A DNA stretch of 64,000 bases from Rhabdophis nuchalis (GCA_039707465.1 CM077658.1:12460574-12524573); one strand, 5' to 3'; positions 12,713 to 24,445 are shown, numbered from the stretch's first letter. Translations and numbers: made by a program. The notes: generated by a model from the sequence alone, not told the origin.

Positions 12713-13080
12713 TAGAAGAACAATAGGGACACAGTGGCTCAGTGGCTAAGACACTGAGCTTGTCAATCAGAAAGGTCAGCAGTTTGGCAGTTCAAATCCC
12801 TAATGCTGCGTAACGGAGCGATCTCTTGTTATTTGTACCAGCTTCGACCAGCCTAGCTATTAGAAAGCACATAAAAAATGTGAGTAGAAAAATAGGGACC
12901 ACTTTGGTAGGAAGGTAACAGCGCTCCGTGTGCCTTCGGTGTTTAGTCATGCCGGCCACATGACCACGGAGACATCTTTGGACAGCACTGGCTCTTTGGC
13001 TTTGAAACGGAGATGAACAATGCCCACTAGAATTGGGGACGACTAGCACATAGCACTAGCACCTTTACTAGAAGAACAAT
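12713..13080 (+). mobile_element. SINE, Bov-B-tailed, with 12-bp target duplication
   Basis: The SINE body spans 12725-13068. It starts 'agggacacagtggctcagtg' with an A-box-like 'ggctaagacac' and B-box-like 'gttcaaatccc', and ends 'ggggacgactagcacatagc' plus 'acctttac'. A perfect duplication 'tagaagaacaat' flanks it at 12713-12724 and 13069-13080. This is clear evidence for target-primed insertion. The minus-strand 85-codon frame is a by-product. Confidence 0.93.
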
Positions 13081-13313
13081 TTGGGGTTCCAATTCAAGCT
13101 GGGGTTGTGCAAGTACAAATCCCTGTTATCAAGAATAAATCCAAATGAAATGCATACATACTGTGAGGAAAGGAGATTCATTTATCTCCAAAAGCAAAGA
13201 GCTCAGAGACAATATTTATAGTGGAATTCGTACTTGGTGTGTGTGAATTTACCTATGTCAAAAGGTAATTATCCTTCCTACCTAGATCTACAGGTAGTGG
13301 TTTTGATCCTGAG

Positions 13314-13332
13314 GTGTGTGTGTGTGTGTGTG
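13314..13332. repeat. (TG)n microsatellite
   Basis: About 9.5 TG units. Confidence 0.9.
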
Positions 13333-13555
13333 AAATCCAGAAAGGAAGATCACAGTCAGATATATAGATTCCTCCCTAGATGTGGATTTATTAGGAGGGG
13401 ATTAAGTGTCTCCTCTTATTCTGCCTCCCCAAGGTAGCAAACAGCATTATAAGTATAATTGTAAATTGCATCCATGCAAGACTATTTTCATTACCAATAT
13501 TACATTCAATCTCAGTCTTTGTATTAAAAAAAAACATGTAGAACTGATACTGATC

Positions 13556-13730
13556 AATTCAGTGAGAACAATTAATCAGTGGAACAGCTTCTTACGGTGT
13601 TCTATTACTGGAGGTTTTAAAGAAGACATTGGACAGCCATTTGTCTGGAATGTTATAAGTCTCCTTCTTGTTAAGGGAGTTGGACTAGAAGACCTCCAAG
13701 GTCCCTTCCAATTCTATTATTCTATTCTGC
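13556..13730 (+). mobile_element. CR1 LINE 3' end fragment
   Basis: It runs from 'cagtgagaacaattaatcag' through 'gttggactagaagacctcca' to 'ttccaattctattattctat', matching the 3' terminal part of the CR1 at 5659. About 20 bases are missing around the 'gcttgcctccagaagttg' segment. Confidence 0.88.
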
Positions 13731-15052
13731 TAAAATTGTTCCCAAAACTTTTTTTTTTATGAGAAGCATCTAAAAGCTACACCTTATTAGCTTTACGCAT
13801 TGGATAGCACTAGGTATTCTTCAAAATCTATCCTGAAACTGAGTCCCATCCAAATGTATGATGTAGCAATTCTGCATTTCTAAAAAATTAAATATAGCCC
13901 TTGACTACCAGAAGGTTAACACAACATAACAGTTTATTAGCACAATACTACAATTCTCTGAAGCCCTATCTAAGAAAGAACTTTGGTCCTCAGAAACCTA
14001 TTTCTCATTCCCATTATGGGCATTTTAATGTTTATTAACCAGAAATCTGTGGTTGCAAACTTTGAAATTGAACTTCAGATTGTGAGATACCGATGGAAAC
14101 TGGACACTTGTGTGTGATAATGGATCTTTCCCCTCTTTCTTCTCCCTGGTTTTTTTTGGGGGGCGGGGAGTTGGTGAGTGAGGGAACAACAATTCCATCT
14201 CTTTGTAAAATGTCCATGGAACTTGAAACTTTGATGTTCTTCATATAAAAAGTGTCTTCTTGGCTTATCCCCTCTTAAAATAGAGACAGAGCCCAATCCA
14301 ATTGCTTCAGCTTTTAAGAGTCTGTACCATTTTAAGCCATGTCTGCCATCTCTATGCTTATATTACTATTTTTGAAATAAATTTGTAGGTATGCCTTATT
14401 TTAGCAATTACATTAATTTCTAATTAGCTACCATTCTAAATAATCTAAAAGTGGGTATTAAAGAAATAAGCAGTATGCCTGCCAGCATGCAGCTTCAAGA
14501 GCCCTAATTGGTGAAATGGCTTCAGAAAACCATCTATCTGTTTAAGCAGCACTAGGCTACGATAAAGGAATTAACTTCAAAAGCAAAGTGGAAAGAGTAT
14601 GAGACAAGCCATGGACATTTGGGGGATTTTGTTTTCTTCCAGATAATTGCTGTCATAACCCAAAGCTAATGCACAGAGACAAGAGCTGTTCTTTCTGGAC
14701 ACACTAAGCCAATGTTTGTGTTGTGTGAACTCAGCTCACCTCACTGGCTTCAGGCTCACGCTGATCACTAGAAATGATCCTAGGGTGCTACTTGGACTCT
14801 CCAGAAAGACTATGAAAGAGCTATCAGAGCAGAGTAGGCAGTATAGCCATGTGGTATGGACTGGGTGATGACTTCCATTGCACATCAAGCAAGCAATTTT
14901 TTTATTTTTTATTTGAAATATAATGTTAACTCTCAATGGTTGTACAAGACCAAGAAAGAAAGAACTACAGAGACTTCCATAAAGTCTCTTAATACACAAA
15001 CCTAATACACAAACTTAATACACAAACACATACCAACACCCCAGAAAACAAG
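13731..15052. other. No gene; one short minisatellite
   Basis: AT-rich DNA. Three copies of 'taatacacaaac' with a 13-bp period lie at 14990-15027. The overlapping minus frames at 14035-14296 are chance. Confidence 0.5.
14990..15027. repeat. Three-copy 13-bp minisatellite
   Basis: The unit 'taatacacaaac' occurs at 14990, 15003 and 15016. Confidence 0.9.
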
Positions 15053-15620
15053 CTCAGGATTTTAAAGGATCTTGACAGATTTGAACAATGAAATTTTAAA
15101 AAAAGGATATTTAATGTGGAAAGAAGTAGGGTTTTATACTTAGTCATGAAAAACCAAAGGGAGAAGTACAGATTAGGCAAAACCTGGCTCACAAACAGTC
15201 ATGGAGAGAGGGACCTTGGAGTCCTAGTGGACAATCATTTAATTATGAGCCAGCAGTGTGCGGTGGCAACCAAAAAAGCTAATGCAATCCTTGGTTGTAT
15301 AAACAAAGGCATAGAATCAAAATCATGTGAAATAATAGTATTGCTTTACAAAAGCTTAGTAAGACCACATCTGGAATACTGCATCCAGTTTTGGTCACCG
15401 CATTACAAAAAAGATGTTGAGACTTTGGAAAAAGTGCAAAGTAGAGCAACTAAGATAATTAAAGGCCTGTAGACTAAAACATATGAAGAACAGTTGCAGG
15501 AATTAGGTATGGCTAGTCTAGAGAAAAGAAGGACTATGAGTGACATGATAACAATATTCCAGGATTTGAGGGGGCTGCCACAAAGAAGAGGGTGGGGGGA
15601 GTCAACTTATTTTAGTTACT
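15053..15620 (+). mobile_element. CR1 LINE, 5'-truncated, ORF2 3' half
   Basis: It starts near 'ctcaggattttaaaggatct' in CR1 ORF2 and runs through the C-terminal coding region into the untranslated segment 'aaaacatatgaagaacagtt'. It stops at about 15620, before the usual CR1 3' terminus, so both ends are truncated. Confidence 0.9.
15116..15475 (+). pseudogene. CR1 reverse transcriptase C-terminal remnant
   Basis: A 118-codon open frame carries the conserved C-terminal region of CR1-clade ORF2. 'RDLGVLVDNHL' is near residue 33, 'MSQQCAVATKKANAILGCI' follows, 'LYKSLVRPHLEYCIQFWSP' is in the centre, and 'ETLEKVQSRATKIIKGL' is at the end. In the family this region lies just after the polymerase core, in the thumb/C-terminal domain. 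The endonuclease and the catalytic polymerase motifs are absent because of 5' truncation, so no active enzyme is made. The first methionine is incidental; the coding similarity begins upstream, near 15053, and the stop at 15473-15475 falls where CR1 coding should continue a little further. It is a relic, not a host gene. Confidence 0.92.
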
Positions 15621-15695
15621 TTGTGTAAATGAGCCTTGTGAACGGAGAAGGAACATGATGCTTAGAGATGGAGGACTTCAAATTCTCATAGACTC

Positions 15696-15938
15696 AAATC
15701 TCATTAGTGTAGTGGTTAAGGCATCAGACTGGAACTGGAGGAGTGTGACTTCTGGTCTCACCTTAGGCGCAAAGCCAGCTGGATGCCCTTGAGTCAGTCC
15801 CTTTCTCTCAACCCCTAGAAGAAGCCATTGGCAAAACACTTCTGAAAAACCTTGCCAAGAAAACATCAAATCAGTGTTTAAGAATTGGACATGATTGAAT
15901 GGAAGAAGAAAAAAAGTCACATTATTTTAAATCTCATT
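15696..15938 (+). mobile_element. SINE with Bov-B-like 3' end and 10-bp target duplication
   Basis: A tRNA-like head 'agtgtagtggttaaggcatc' leads into 'gcgcaaagccagctgg', then a Bov-B/Sauria-type tail 'gccattggcaaaacacttct', 'gaaaaaccttgccaagaaaa' and 'gaattggacatgattgaatg', with a short A-rich end. The direct repeat 'aaatctcatt' at 15696-15705 and 15929-15938 brackets it. Confidence 0.85.
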
Positions 15939-16916
15939 GGTATAATGGAATACTCACACATAACGAAGGTCTGTTGGATAGATGTTAGTATATTTTATTT
16001 CTATCCTGATTCTTTTCCTCATACTTTACAGAAAGAAAGAAAAAGTTAAAATATTCCCTATGCATTTTATATGTCAATCTCTGTTACCTAATGTATTTCC
16101 TAATATATTAGGAAACCAAATAAAATAAGGTAGCTAGGTATCCTTACAGAATGAGATCTCATTATTATGGGGGAAATGGGGGGAAAACTACTCTTTTTCC
16201 TTTTCAAAAAGAATGTTTTAATACATAGTTAAGAAATAGTTTTATTTCTATTAATAAATAGAGTAAAATAAAATGGATTTCTGTAAGAGGAAGTTAATGG
16301 AACTGATGACAGGTCCATAAGACAACTTCTGTGTCATAAATGATGAGGAATAAAACTGTCTATAAGACAGAGAAAAGAACTCTCAGGCTGTCATTGATGA
16401 ATGATGAGAAAAAAGGAAGGCAAAGAGAAGCTTTGATACATGGAGTAATGATGCCTCTGGATCTCTGCTCTGAGCTGCCAAATATACAAAGAATAATGAA
16501 TTGGGAGGAAGGCCGGTAGATCAATTTTGCAGTTATACAGTACATAAAACTAGGATGAAACAGGCGCTGTTTGTATTTAACCAAAGGAAAAAAGTGAACT
16601 AATTAATGTCTTTTTAAACATCTATTTGAAGACGTTAAGAGAGATTGTAGGGAGCATGGGTGCTTTTTTGGTAAATTCAGTTCAACTTATTTTCATCTTC
16701 ATCAACAGTGGTAGATCATTAGTGGGAATGTACTGGGGCTAGATTGCAAATGGGATGAGGTGTAATAGGCAAACATGGAATCCAAACCAGACAGAGATTT
16801 GGGTAGCAAAGTAGGCTTAAATTATATGGCTTGTAGAACCCCAAATTGGCATATGTGTACGCCATTTTATTTAGCTCTCTATTATACCCATCTATTCATT
16901 TTCTTTCTCCTTACTA
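15939..16916. other. No recognisable feature
   Basis: AT-rich DNA with short hairpin-like AT motifs such as 'tttcctaatatattaggaaa' near 16095. No transposon family or gene was recognised. Confidence 0.5.
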
Positions 16917-17027
16917 TGTAAGGGTTCTCCCACCCCCCCACCCGGCTCGCCACTTTCTTAAGGTGAGGGGGGGAGGAGCGAATAGATAGTGAGGATTGTT
17001 TTGTGACCTTCTTTCCCGTGGGAACGA

Positions 17028-17048
17028 GTGTGTGTGTGTGTGTGTGTG
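17028..17048. repeat. (TG)n microsatellite
   Basis: About 10 TG units. Confidence 0.9.
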
Positions 17049-17162
17049 GCTGCTCCTGGTGAGAACGGAAAGTGGAGTTTGAAGACACTGGGCAATGTGA
17101 ATTGAGTGTTTATTGGAGAATGTGACTTTTGAGGGATGTTTCTAACTTACAATATTATGTGG

Positions 17163-17196
17163 TGTAATTCCGGTTTGTGTCAGATCCGGAATTACA
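17163..17196. repeat. 11-bp perfect inverted repeat
   Basis: The arms 'tgtaattccgg' and 'ccggaattaca' are separated by 12 bases. Function unknown. Confidence 0.85.
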
Positions 17197-17457
17197 ACAG
17201 ACTTTGCCAATTTGATGCCTACCTAAATAAAAGAATTTTGTTTTGGAAGATGGACTTTGCATATGTCTTTTTTGAATGGTTTTCATCACTTGGAAACCGG
17301 ACATTAAGGGCATTAACTGCACTAGGGGAGATTTCCACTCCTTTAAAAAAGTAGATGTCCAGATGTTGCCTTGGATAGTGTGGTGGGGAGGCATCATTTC
17401 CTCCCCATCTGGAAAGGTCTGTTATGAATTTTCTCTCCTTGGAAATTTTCCCTCCCT

Positions 17458-17530
17458 GGAGGCGTCTTCACACAGCGCTGGCTCTTTGACTTTGAAATGG
17501 AGATGAGCACCGCCCCCTAGAGTGGGGGGG
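17458..17530 (+). mobile_element. 3' fragment of Bov-B-tailed SINE
   Basis: The segments 'cacagcgctggctctttgac', 'tttgaaatggagatgagcac' and 'cgccccctagagt' match the 3' third of the SINEs at 3339 and 12725. The terminal 'gactagcac' is replaced by a G-run. Confidence 0.85.
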
Positions 17531-17652
17531 GGGGCATTATTGTGAGATATTTAAAAATATGGTGTTGTAATATAGTTTATGGTTGTATTTTGGTTGATCG
17601 CATTTTAACTTTTTTATTTATATTGCTAACTGACAGACCATCTTAGTTTATA

Positions 17653-17832
17653 CAGGTAGTCCTCAACTCACAATAGTTTACTTGGTGACCATTCAAACTT
17701 ACAATATCACTGAAAAAAAAAAGACTCATGACCATTTTTCACACTTACGACTGTTGTAGCATCTCCATGGTCATGTGCTCAAATTTCAGACACTTGACAA
17801 ATGACTCATATTTATGATGGTTGCAGTGCCCT
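17653..17832 (+). mobile_element. DNA transposon end (CAGGTAGTCCTC-type TIR)
   Basis: It begins with 'caggtagtcctcaactcaca' and continues 'gaccatttttcacacttacg'. This matches the inverted-repeat arm of the element at 60919-61298. The other arm is missing, so it is truncated. Confidence 0.7.
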
Positions 17833-18184
17833 ACCCCTAAATATCTTTAGGGTTAAATGCATATTTAAAATGTATATGCATTTTAAAAGAAGCTGGTTTA
17901 ATCTATTTTGTGCAAACCAAGTACTAAATGTTCTCAAACACCAACAGCTTGCCTGCCCTGGTGGAGAAGGAAAAAAATATTTTTTGACCTAGCTCTTAAA
18001 AGCATTGAGATTTGCTAGGTCTTAAGAACCTAATGAAACATTTAATTTCAATTTATTCTTTTTTATATCCTTTCATATAACCTGATGTGCATTACTATGA
18101 TTTGTGGGTCTTATGAATATAACTTCATTTCAGTAAAATTCTGAGTGCACCTAGTAATCTAATCAAAGGAAATTATCAAGATAA

Positions 18185-18390
18185 TCAAAGAAAATAATCA
18201 AGGGGGGAACCAATTTAGAATTGACAGTTAGAACCATTACGCTTCCAGAAATTGTAGGTGCTCCAACACTGTAGGCTTTTAAGAAGAGATTGGACAGTCA
18301 CTTGTCTAGAATGCTAAAGGGACTCCTGGTTGAGCACTGTGTTGGACTAGAAGACCTCTAAGGTCCCTTCCAACTCAGTTATTCTGGGTA
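18185..18390 (+). mobile_element. CR1 LINE 3' end, internally deleted
   Basis: It has 'ccagaaattgtaggtgctcc', 'gttggactagaagacctcta' and 'aggtcccttccaactcagtt' in CR1 order. The 'aatcagtggaacagcttgcc' segment is lost. Confidence 0.88.
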
Positions 18391-20239
18391 ATAAGTTTAA
18401 GATTGCCATTGTTGCCTCTTCACTAAAAGAGAACTTTAAGTTGTCTTAATTTTTTGTGTACCACATCAACAATATTTTTAAAAAGCTTCATAAATGCTAA
18501 ATAATTGACCAAAAATGGAGAAAAATGTAGGGTTTCTCTGTAAACCCTCCTATTTTATCATGCACACAGAAGCAGGATATCTGTATATTTTTCCTGTTAA
18601 TCCTTTCTTTTTTCTTTCTTTCTTTTCTTTTTCCTGTCAACCACTGCATTTCTTTATCAGATAGAAATAAATTCCTGGATTGAGGTACCTAGGGGATGAG
18701 AAAGGCCAGTCCAATTTGAAATTTAAGGGAGTTTAAATAAAGTTGTAATGTGCTGGTGGTAACTTGCAATGTTTTTTTTTTAAAAAAAATACTGAAATAA
18801 TATCAATTTTTTAAAGACAAAGTACATCCAGATTACTAATGCACTACTTTGATGTTTCTTATTTTTGACGGACTAAGGTGACACATTATCATTGTAAATG
18901 ATATTGGTGGGTGCCTTACTTTAAATATCTGAAGTGCCAAGATTCTGGAGAGAGAGAGATAATCCAACTCAATCTTCAGTATTATCCATGCTTCTGGGGT
19001 TTACTAATCAATTCTTTAATATATGTTTTTAATAAATTCTGAACCATAGATTAGAATCTTTGACAAAGAAGAGAAGACCTGCTGTCATAATTTTACAAGT
19101 AATAGCAAGAGGTTTATATTAAAATATTATTCACCCTTTCTCTTTGGAGGAATGTTTGGCATATTGCAAGAGCTCTATTCTATCCTTTTTCAAATAGAGC
19201 TGACTTTCCAAACAACCTGCCTTTTCTTCCTTAATTTAAATATATATATACCCAGGTACAGGTTTGTGCCAGGAATATATGTTATTCTCCTCCCCTCTAC
19301 ATATTTGGATATAAATATTTAAAAAATAGGTCAGAACATTAGTCTACCCAGCACAGAATTAAATACATCGGTTATTGTTCTCTGAAGAAAACAAGACAAC
19401 AGTTTTCCATAACCCTATATGAAGATGATGGGTTTTGAACATGGGACTTGTGCATGCACAGCATGTTTTTCATAGAACATCAGCCTCTACAGCTGATGTT
19501 AAGCATTGAATTGCTTTGCCCAAGATAGAGTAGAACTAGTGTTTAATGCAATGAATATAACAGAATTTAGTAAATTATATTGGACTAGATTGAGTCATCA
19601 TTAAATGAACTCAAGAAGAAATGCTTTTAATATTCTCATACCTTTTCAGTGTTTAGTGAGTTATTGGCTCTTGTTTCTGAAGAAACAGAGACCTGAAATA
19701 CTTACACTCACTTTCCCCAATGTTTTATAACAGACCAGAGAATACTTTGCCAAACTTTGTCACACAGCAAAGACAGAGGGGAAGGGCGGGAGATAGATAG
19801 ATAGAGAGGTCTTCCATAAGCCAACTGCTGTCTTCAGCACTGTTCCCAAGGGTCTTCAAGTCCCCCAAAGCAACATGGAAGACAGAGGTGACGTCTGAAT
19901 TAATAAACTTGTTTTCTATCCACTTGGGAGGCAAGTCTGAATGAGGTGTCATTCTTTTATTAGGATGCACTTTATATGATGCTTTAAGGAGAACATGACT
20001 CCATATGATGTCACATCAACATTTTATTGATTTGTTTAAGGCCAGAAAAGGAGGTTGTGTTGTCTTCCTTCTGCTTCAGTAACATGAAAGGAGGAATGGA
20101 AGTATACCAAAGTTTCCAATGGCTTTGTATCTAAAATAAATCTGATTATATATCCTAGTAAAAGAGAATTCTGGAAAAATATAAAAGAAGGTAAAGAAAC
20201 CCTTGGAATGAAACAAAAAGGGAATATATGAAAGCCAAT
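18391..20239. other. No gene; AT-rich DNA with a (CTTT)n tract
   Basis: An imperfect (CTTT)n tract lies at 18602-18633. Otherwise no repeat family was recognised. The 81-codon minus frame at 19725-19970 has no motif. Confidence 0.5.
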
Positions 20240-21100
20240 TCTTCTTTTTTTTTCTTGTTATTCAGTCATTTCACACTCTTTGTAACTTGATGGCCATCAT
20301 TTTATCATGACTGTTTGTTTATGACTACTTTCTGAATCCTTTGAAGCTCATGTTTGTGTTTTCAATTAAAGAATCTAGCCATCCTATCTTATGTTAATCT
20401 CTTTTTCAATTGCCTTCCATTTTTCCAAACACCAGGGTCTACTCCAATTAGTTTAGTCTTTATATCCAAAATACTTTAGCTTTTATAAATGCTTGCAGTA
20501 AGCAGTTTGATTTTATGCCATTTAATATTGAATAATTGATTTCCAATTAATATTTATAGAAATCTATTTCTAGCTATCTAGCTCCCTCCCTCCCTCCTTC
20601 CCTCTTATGGTCAAAGGAGTTTTCAACACATTTCTCCATCACCATGATTCAGAGGCACACTTTTTTCTTTCTTTCTTCAATCTTATAGATAAACCATCTT
20701 TTATAGCCATACAGTATATACAACTAGGAAACTGTAACCTTGTCAACACTCTACATAATTTAGTGTGATGTTCGTTATTCCGCATATCTGTGTTGTCTCT
20801 GCTCTATATCTTCTTTGTCTGGTAGATTTTTTAATATTATTCCACAGTACCCATCTTTGCATAACATTTCTATTCATTTCTATAATCATTTGAGTAAATC
20901 TCTTGTCTTTTCCATTTGAGTGTCATCCTCAGTTTATTTGCCTAGTTAAATTAGCAAACCTTTGACTCCTCTTGATCCTCCCTAGAATAAATTTGGCCAT
21001 TCCCCACCCCAATGCTTCATGTATTCCATCATTCCTAAATGATTTTCAATGTATCTGAAGGATGCCATTGTTTCTTCTCTTCCTTCTTTTCTCTGTATTC
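20240..21100 (-). mobile_element. Decayed Bov-B (RTE) LINE, 3' part
   Basis: Read on the plus strand it follows the reverse complement of squamate Bov-B. A 'ttattcagtcatttcacact' end corresponds to the Bov-B 3' terminus. Then come 'ccttccatttttccaaacac' and 'cagggtct', 'ctccatcaccatgattcaga', 'ttttatagccatacagtata' and 'aactaggaaactgtaacctt', all in consensus order. Divergence is heavy and there is no open frame. The boundary near 21100 is a guess. This LINE type is the likely source of machinery for the Bov-B-tailed SINEs here. Confidence 0.65.
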
Positions 21101-22018
21101 TTTTTTTTTTTAAAGAACTTTGGAATATTTTTCTTTGCTACATCTATAATGTCACAATTTTCAGTCCATAGTAAATAATTCTATTTATCAGAACTAATCC
21201 ACTATATCTATTTTTTTTTCATTATTTCAGTACATAAACCCATGAAAAACTGCTGAGATCATATATTGTTGGTCTGATGCTTTTGTGTTTTGTTTTGTTT
21301 TTCGCTGTAATTTTTCAAGCATGAGTGCATGATGTCAGTAGCAATCAATACATTCTCTTGCTCTAAATAGAACTTCTCAATTTTTACTTGCAGGATATAT
21401 AGAGTTAGATTATTTCATTCTTTATTTTTTGCGAAGGCAAAATGTAAGGTATTGTAAACCATCTAGAATTGGAAGAAAGGGCAATATACAAAACCTGATT
21501 AATTGCTTAATTAACAGAAAATAAGAGTCAGAGCCATGGCTAGATTATGTGACCCTGATGGTGATATCAAGGAACACCAGTAGAAGATCCAAGACCACAG
21601 TACTCCAGTCCAGCTGAATAAAAAATCAGCAATAATAGTATCTGGCAATATTTTGGACTTGGATCAGGATAAAGTTACAATAGAACTGAAGCTGGAACAG
21701 AATTGTATATAAAACTTGTACATTAGAATGTTATGACTAGAAAGTAAAAAATATACAAGTGTAGTAGTTAGGACTTACAGAGAAAGCTATATGAAGAATT
21801 GTATGGAATAAATAAGAGTTTGGAAAATTAAGCTAGCTTATAGCAAAAGTAATTAATTATGTAAAAGAAAATAGTAATATTCTATGTTGTAAGTGAAAAA
21901 AATCATATTTTAGTAATATGATTCTCAAGGTCGAATAGATTTTCTGTGTGGAATTGTCATGGTTTGATCCAGCTTGGGCTCTGTACCACTTCTGAACCCA
22001 CGACAACAATCTTTTAAT
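21101..22018. other. No gene; possible LINE/SINE tail at about 21436-21505
   Basis: 'attgtaaaccatctagaatt' followed by 'ggaagaaagggcaatataca' resembles the generic 3' tail (gtaaaccgccc...ggcaatata) of reptile L2/SINE elements. The rest is unassigned AT-rich DNA. Confidence 0.35.
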
Positions 22019-22265
22019 TGTTCAAAATAAGACCTCCCCGGATAATAAGCCCAACTGGGCTTTTGCGTGCATGCACTAAAATAAGCCCTCCCCCAAAAAT
22101 AAGCCCTCGCAGAAAATATTGCAACACAGCAGCAGCCATGAGGTGACCACACTTGCCATCTTCTGTACCTCAAAAATAATAAGATCTCCCCAAAAATGAG
22201 GCCAAGTGCTTATTTCAAGGGTCAAAAGAAAATAAGACCCTATCTTATTTTCGGGAAAACATGGT
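22019..22265. mobile_element. Non-autonomous TIR-type element (CCTGTTTTCCCGAAAATAAGAC ends)
   Basis: The right end 'tcttattttcgggaaaacat' and the left 'caaaataagacctccccgga' are approximate inverted copies. Several 'aaaataagccct' and 'ataagacctcccc' units lie between. A matching end fragment lies at 42522-42548. I recall this as a dispersed reptile repeat; superfamily unknown. It has no coding capacity. Confidence 0.55.
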
Positions 22266-22750
22266 AGAATACCTTAAGGACTTTGTCATTTTCCTTATAG
22301 TGGAACAGAGTGTCAGCATTCCGGAAAGGCCCAACTCCAATGAAAGACTCCAAGACAGGCATTTTATCAAAGCTCCATTTCATTTGAGTAGGTAAACTGG
22401 CTCATTTGGGAAAACCTGAATCTAAGATTTCCAGGTTTTCCCTCAGTAAGTCAAAAGTCCAAACCCAGCCCCTGCACCCATCAACCCATCACATGGTCCA
22501 ATCCCAATCCATCCCAATTTGAGACATCACTCCAAACACTCCTCCAGGTGCAGGAATACCATGACCTTGACTGAAAAGAAGAATGCTGTTATGCCTAACT
22601 ACATTCCCTCTGCTAAATCCCTCCCTCCTACTTTCCCAGGCACAATAATGTGGCAGCGTGAAAGCATCCGGTGTTAATATGGCTTCCAAAACTGACAGTC
22701 ACCCTACATGAGTGAAGATAATCTAGTAGCAAACTCACTGTCTCACTTGA
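22266..22750. other. Unassigned, less AT-rich segment
   Basis: It contains C-rich stretches such as 'caaacccagcccctgcaccc'. It may be a fragment of an unidentified interspersed repeat or LTR. No diagnostic end or coding motif is visible. Confidence 0.3.

Positions 22751-22783
<33 letters not shown>
22751..22783. repeat. (TGTC)n microsatellite
   Basis: About 8 TGTC units. Confidence 0.95.
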
Positions 22784-23746
22784 CACTCTCTGATTAATTG
22801 CCTAGCCTCATCTCCATTCCTTTCCCAGCCTTCCCTATTGCTGGATATCTTTTGTTTAGCTTCATTTAATCAATCCTATTATTTCATGAATTGCATTCGC
22901 TCCCACCCAGATGGATGATGTATGAAAAACAACAACAATGAAGGAATAAAATGAAATGTAATTTTTGACAAGCTGCCATAACAACTATTTAAGAAACTCA
23001 CCTGTAAAATGCCATTAATCTCTTTGAAAATCTTCATGTATTATTAAAGCTCTTTGAAGTTTATTGTTTCATCTAAATAGAAGATTCCATATTATTTACT
23101 TTCAATTTTGAAGCATTTTAATTGTGTGGATTCACACAATGATGGGTTTGCAAAAAGCATTAACCAAACATAAAATGCCATGTGAATATAGCCTTGAGGT
23201 CTTTAATTGGCCATGGGGATCACTTTATACAACAGCACATGAATTAATATAACACTGTTAAGAAATCTACTTTAAAATGTCTTCCCTTGTAAAAGAGGAT
23301 GCTATTTTAATATTTTATTCTCAAGTGCTTGAGAATTTCTTTTAATTTTCTCCAGCAGCGTTTCAGCTAGTTTTATTCTAAGAGGTGAAAGGTGCCACTG
23401 CTGCTGTTTTTCTGTAACCTATTTTTCTATTATGTTGACATTTCCTGAGTTATTCACACTTTCCACTTTGAAAAAAAGCCGCTTGAAAGAGTTCTCTCCT
23501 CCTGTCTTTCCTTGGGATTGCCTTGAAATGAAATTTTTATTTCATACTGCATGTGTCCAACAAGATTATTATACAATCATAGGCAATGTGTTCATGTGCA
23601 TTCCCATCAGTAATGCAAGATCTCCTTTGTCAGGGGGAAAAACAACTCCATTTATATTGAAGTAAATTGATTTATTGACAGATATGGTACTGAAGGTCAA
23701 CAGATAATGCTTGAGAAAGGTGTGAGGTTACTAGCTATTTTTATTG
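22784..23746. other. Repeat-poor AT-rich DNA, no gene
   Basis: I see no repeat family here. The 77-codon frame at 23432-23665 lacks a motif. Confidence 0.45.
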
Positions 23747-23897
23747 ATATAGACCAGGGATGTCCAAACTTGGGAACTTTAAGACTTGTGGACTTCAACT
23801 CCCAGAATTCCCCAGCCAGCTATGCTGGCTGGGGAATTCTGGGAGTTGAAGTCCACAAGACTTAAAGTTCCCAAGTTTGGACATCCCTGATATAGAC
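23747..23897. mobile_element. hAT-like hairpin MITE with perfect 8-bp duplication
   Basis: The element occupies 23755-23889 (135 bp) and is an almost perfect palindrome around 'agctatgctggct'. It starts 'cagggatgtccaaacttggg' and ends with the reverse complement of that. The duplication 'atatagac' flanks it exactly at 23747-23754 and 23890-23897. An 8-bp duplication and CAGGG...CCCTG ends are hallmarks of hAT transposons. It has no transposase, so it must have been mobilised in trans. Arms this intact suggest a young insertion or gene conversion between arms. A transcript would form a long hairpin. Confidence 0.93.
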
Positions 23898-24097
23898 AAA
23901 TCAACCCTTCCATTTCATTGGTCATCAAAATTACAACTAATCAGCATTGATATAATAATTAATAACTATTGATATAACTCATAAGGTTATCCTTGCTGAT
24001 TAGGTTAAGGTGATGAAATAACCTAATCAATATAAAATATTGACATATTTTATGAAAAGGTAGATTCGATGAACACCTTTTTCCCTGTACAATATAG

Positions 24098-24445
24098 CCT
24101 TTCCTTAAGGTAAAGTTAAAGATACCCCTTACACATATGTGCTAGTCATTACCAAGTCAAGGGGGCGGTGCTCATCTCTGTTTCAAAGCCAAAGAGCCAG
24201 CGCTGTCTGAAGACGTCTCTGTGGTCATGTGGTTGGAATGGAACACTGTTACCTTCCCACCAAAGGTCCCTATTTTTCTATTTGCATTTTAACATGCTTT
24301 CGAACTGCTAGGTTGGCAGAAGCTGAGCAAGTAATGGGAACTCACTCCATTACATGGCACTAGGGATTCGAACCACTGAACTGCCGACCTTCTGATCAAT
24401 AAGCTCAGTGTCTTTGTCACTGAGCCGCCGCGTTCCTTTCCTTAA
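24098..24445 (-). mobile_element. SINE, Bov-B-tailed, with 11-bp target duplication
   Basis: The body at 24109-24434 is the reverse complement of the 12725 copy. It ends at the tRNA-like head 'cactgagccgccgcg', and the B-box complement 'gggattcgaac' lies near 24363. The direct repeat 'cctttccttaa' flanks it at 24098-24108 and 24435-24445. Confidence 0.93.

Larger units (their letters stand above)
16917..17457. other. Unassigned GC-shifted segment
   Basis: This part is less AT-rich than its surroundings. It has C-runs (16931-16943), G-runs (about 16966-16972), a (TG)n tract, an 11-bp inverted repeat and an 'aataaaa' motif near 17225. It ends at a SINE tail. It could be a decayed LTR or another repeat, but I cannot show terminal repeats, a primer site or a coding domain. 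The overlapping 72-80 codon frames on both strands have no motif. Confidence 0.35.

Noticed and set aside
12725..12830. tRNA gene
   Set aside because: A- and B-box-like words are present here and in other SINE heads, but the body and tail show they are SINEs. No full cloverleaf with discriminator base and terminator can be drawn.
15116..15475. 118-codon frame as a host gene
   Set aside because: The sequence is the C-terminus of CR1 ORF2, in a truncated LINE copy.
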